Part shown: piece by piece, positions 30,914 to 32,335 of the stretch
How positions within the stretch are numbered: the stretch's first letter is position 1
How the letters are laid out: every line of letters starts with the position of its first letter
From: an uncultured Selenomonas sp.
Lineage (GTDB): Bacteria > Bacillota > Negativicutes > Selenomonadales > Selenomonadaceae
Assembly (NCBI GenBank): GCA_900552565.1
Contig: USAK01000021.1
Span: 1-32,335 of the forward strand
DNA length: 32,335 bases
Direction of reading: 5' to 3'
The notes under the pieces: generated by a model
Seen by the model: only the letters and a program-made list of their open reading frames with translations
Database searches by the model: none
Told to the model about the DNA's origin: nothing
Position numbers and translations under genes: made by a program

Positions 30914-31642
30914 TTAGCGATGACGGTAGCGCGTCGCTGTATCTTCAAACGAAAAATGTTCAGGATGATGGCGCGAGACGGTATATTCAATCTGGATGCC
31001 GTTGTCATTGAAGGCCTGGCTCGTGATGACGGCGACGCAGTTGTAGTCACCGAGGTCAAGATATTTTTCATCCTCTTCCTGGGCACGCTCGACGGTCATG
31101 CGGCGCTTGCTCGTGACAATCTTGATGCCGAGGATATCTTCGATGTATTCATAGATGGACTGTGCGGCGATGTCCGGTGTGAGCCCCGGAATCAGGCCGG
31201 CACGAAAATAGTTCTTATCAAGAATCAGAGGCCGGCCGTCGAGCAGGCGCACGCGGTGAATCTGCCAGAGGACCTCGTCTTCCGGGAAGCCCGTCTTCTT
31301 GGCAAGCTCTGCATCGCAGAGGCAGCGCGTGAAGAGAACGACTTTTGTCGTCACATGCAGATGATTGCGGGCAGCGGCCTCCTTGAACGTCTCAATCCCG
31401 CCGATGCGGAATTCGCTTTGGTGCGGCGGCTGATAGAGCACACGCACGCCCTTGCCCTGAATGGCTTGAGCATAGCCGCGTTCGATGAGTCCGCGCAGTG
31501 CCCGCCGGACGGTATTGCGTGAGCAGCCATATGCTTCTGACAGGACATTTTCCGAGGGGATCAGACTCTGGTAAGCATACATTCCCTGTTCGACTTTCTG
31601 TTTGAGGTCCTGATAGATATCGGCAAACTTTGCTTTCGGCAT
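30914..31642 (-). CDS. treR: GntR/HutC-family repressor, TreR-like
   Basis: A 242-residue transcription factor. The N-terminal winged helix (about 5-70: FADIYQDLKQKVEQG, then LIPSENVLSEAYGCSRNTVRRAL) is followed by a UTRA ligand-binding domain (about 95-240). The block LILDKNYFRAGLIPGL...SIYEYIEDILGI closely resembles the trehalose operon repressor TreR, which senses trehalose-6-phosphate. AAGGAAGGA lies upstream of ATG 31642. No trehalose PTS or hydrolase gene is in the window; one side is an insertion sequence. The family is certain and the ligand likely. Confidence 0.87.
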   Translation of the reverse strand: MPKAKFADIYQDLKQKVEQGMYAYQSLIPSENVLSEAYGCSRNTVRRALRGLIERGYAQAIQGKGVRVLYQPPHQSEFRIGGIETFKEAAARNHLHVTTKVVLFTRCLCDAELAKKTGFPEDEVLWQIHRVRLLDGRPLILDKNYFRAGLIPGLTPDIAAQSIYEYIEDILGIKIVTSKRRMTVERAQEEDEKYLDLGDYNCVAVITSQAFNDNGIQIEYTVSRHHPEHFSFEDTATRYRHR

Positions 31643-31685
31643 AAAAATCCTTCCTTGTTTGACTCAAAAACTTTTGCTTGTCTTT

Positions 31686-31715
31686 ATTATAACGGCCATT
31701 CATTGTGTACTGCAA
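31686..31715 (-). promoter_or_regulatory. Promoter for the TreR-like gene
   Basis: On the minus strand TTGCAG (31715-31710), an 18-bp spacer and TATAAT (31691-31686) point to the regulator gene. The site lies between it and the transposase end. Confidence 0.6.
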
Positions 31716-31743
31716 ATTATTCAGTCAACAGTAGTTTACAACT

Positions 31744-32335
31744 TTAGGCAACCTCTTCATCAGACCGAATTACGTCCTGCAAGGCTTTGAGCAAGGCCTC
31801 TGGATTTTTGCTGTTTTGGGCCTTTGGGGCCAAAGTGGCAAAAATTATTTCACGCTGAATCTGCCAGCTCAGAAAGTGCCGCAGCTCTTGTGGGCTGTCA
31901 TCTTGGTGAGACTGAAAGGTCTTGTCAAGATACGGCAGTATTTTCACCACGGCATGCTCAGCATTCGTGAGATTCATCAGATGCTCAATGCTTGTCTGTT
32001 TGCGGACCATGTAATGGCTCAGCTGCCAAAACATCTTTTGCTCGTAATAGTTTGTCTCAATGCCCCAACGAAGTTTGTAGAGACGAAGCGGGTAGAATTC
32101 CATTTCCCTAGAGCTGGCATCACGCAGCATCTTGCGGTTTTGCCAGGCAACGCTCATGTGTAGCGCCATTGGCTCAACCGTGCTGAGAAATAGTCGGCGA
32201 GAACCGCTTTTGCTCAGCGTCACATAGGCATGGACCTGGCAGTCGCCAAAAATCTTGGCTTTTACCACCTTGTGTGTCACCAGAAGCTGGTCCATTTTGT
32301 AAGTCTTCTTCCAGATATTCCCGTACAAATCATCC
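31744..32335 (-). mobile_element. IS4-family transposase, C-terminal part (cut by the window edge)
   Basis: An open frame enters from the right edge and stops at 31744, about 197 codons. It contains YKLRWGIETNYYEQK, which fits the IS4-family Y-x2-R-x3-E-x6-K signature holding the catalytic glutamate, followed by a helical tail. The N-terminal part with the first two DDE aspartates lies outside the window. The frame shown is uninterrupted, so the element may be intact. The insertion-sequence end should lie between 31690 and 31744, but I could not identify a terminal inverted repeat with only one end visible. Confidence 0.85.

Overview
The window looks like a chromosomal segment of a diderm Firmicute (Negativicutes), most likely a Selenomonadaceae member such as Selenomonas or Mitsuokella. 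The grounds are Firmicutes-type operons and GGAGG ribosome sites beside a PilP/GspC-like protein and an outer-membrane secretin, anaerobic metabolism (class III ribonucleotide reductase activase, lactate permease), and fairly GC-rich codon use. The genus is inference. I see no rRNA, tRNA, CRISPR array or prophage. The only clear mobile element is the 3' part of an IS4-type transposase at the right edge.

Layout: (1) 98-2196 (+) holds an ElyC/YdcF-like envelope protein and a MATE exporter, translationally coupled. (2) 2325-6990 (+) holds two different phosphohexomutases and pgi, the sugar-phosphate entry to glycolysis and nucleotide sugars. (3) 7123-9219 (+) holds a PilP-like protein and a short secretin. 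(4) 9391-16469 (+) is the tetrapyrrole cluster sirC-hemA-hemC-cobA/hemD-hemB-hemL. It makes uroporphyrinogen III and precorrin-2/sirohydrochlorin, so siroheme or cobalamin rather than heme is the likely product; hemE is not seen. Two copies of a large nested palindromic repeat flank hemB-hemL. (5) 16971-18423 (+) is pdxS-pdxT for de novo PLP synthesis. (6) 18459-23237 (-) reads in transcription order murQ, murP, DUF871/mupG-like, a CadC-like ArsR regulator, and a secreted NlpC/P60 peptidase: a candidate peptidoglycan-salvage operon. (7) 23385-26416 (-) holds lactate permease and ACT-domain threonine dehydratase. (8) 26624-27514 (+) holds two UspA proteins, closed by two strong hairpins. (9) 27729-28634 (-) holds nrdG and a 94-residue protein whose tail resembles the C-terminus of NrdD; no full nrdD is present. 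(10) 29037-32335 holds mscS (-), a GNAT acetyltransferase (+), a TreR-like regulator (-) and the transposase fragment (-).

The most interesting part is the gene-free stretch 28635-29036. It carries a sigma-A promoter for the small nrd-like gene, overlapped by two NrdR-box-like palindromes 31 bp apart centre to centre. Upstream of these are four perfect TTATCCACA DnaA boxes and a very AT-rich block. Two of the boxes sit head to head in a perfect 16-bp inverted repeat. The locus could be a DnaA- and NrdR-controlled nucleotide-reductase promoter, a DnaA-titrating site, or a replication origin located away from dnaA.

Other unexplained structures are the nested palindromic repeat family (13856-14044 and 16543-16757), a short motif shared between it and the terminators at 27548-27704, a perfect 16-bp inverted repeat built into the pgi promoter, and paired operator-like half-sites before pdxS and ilvA.
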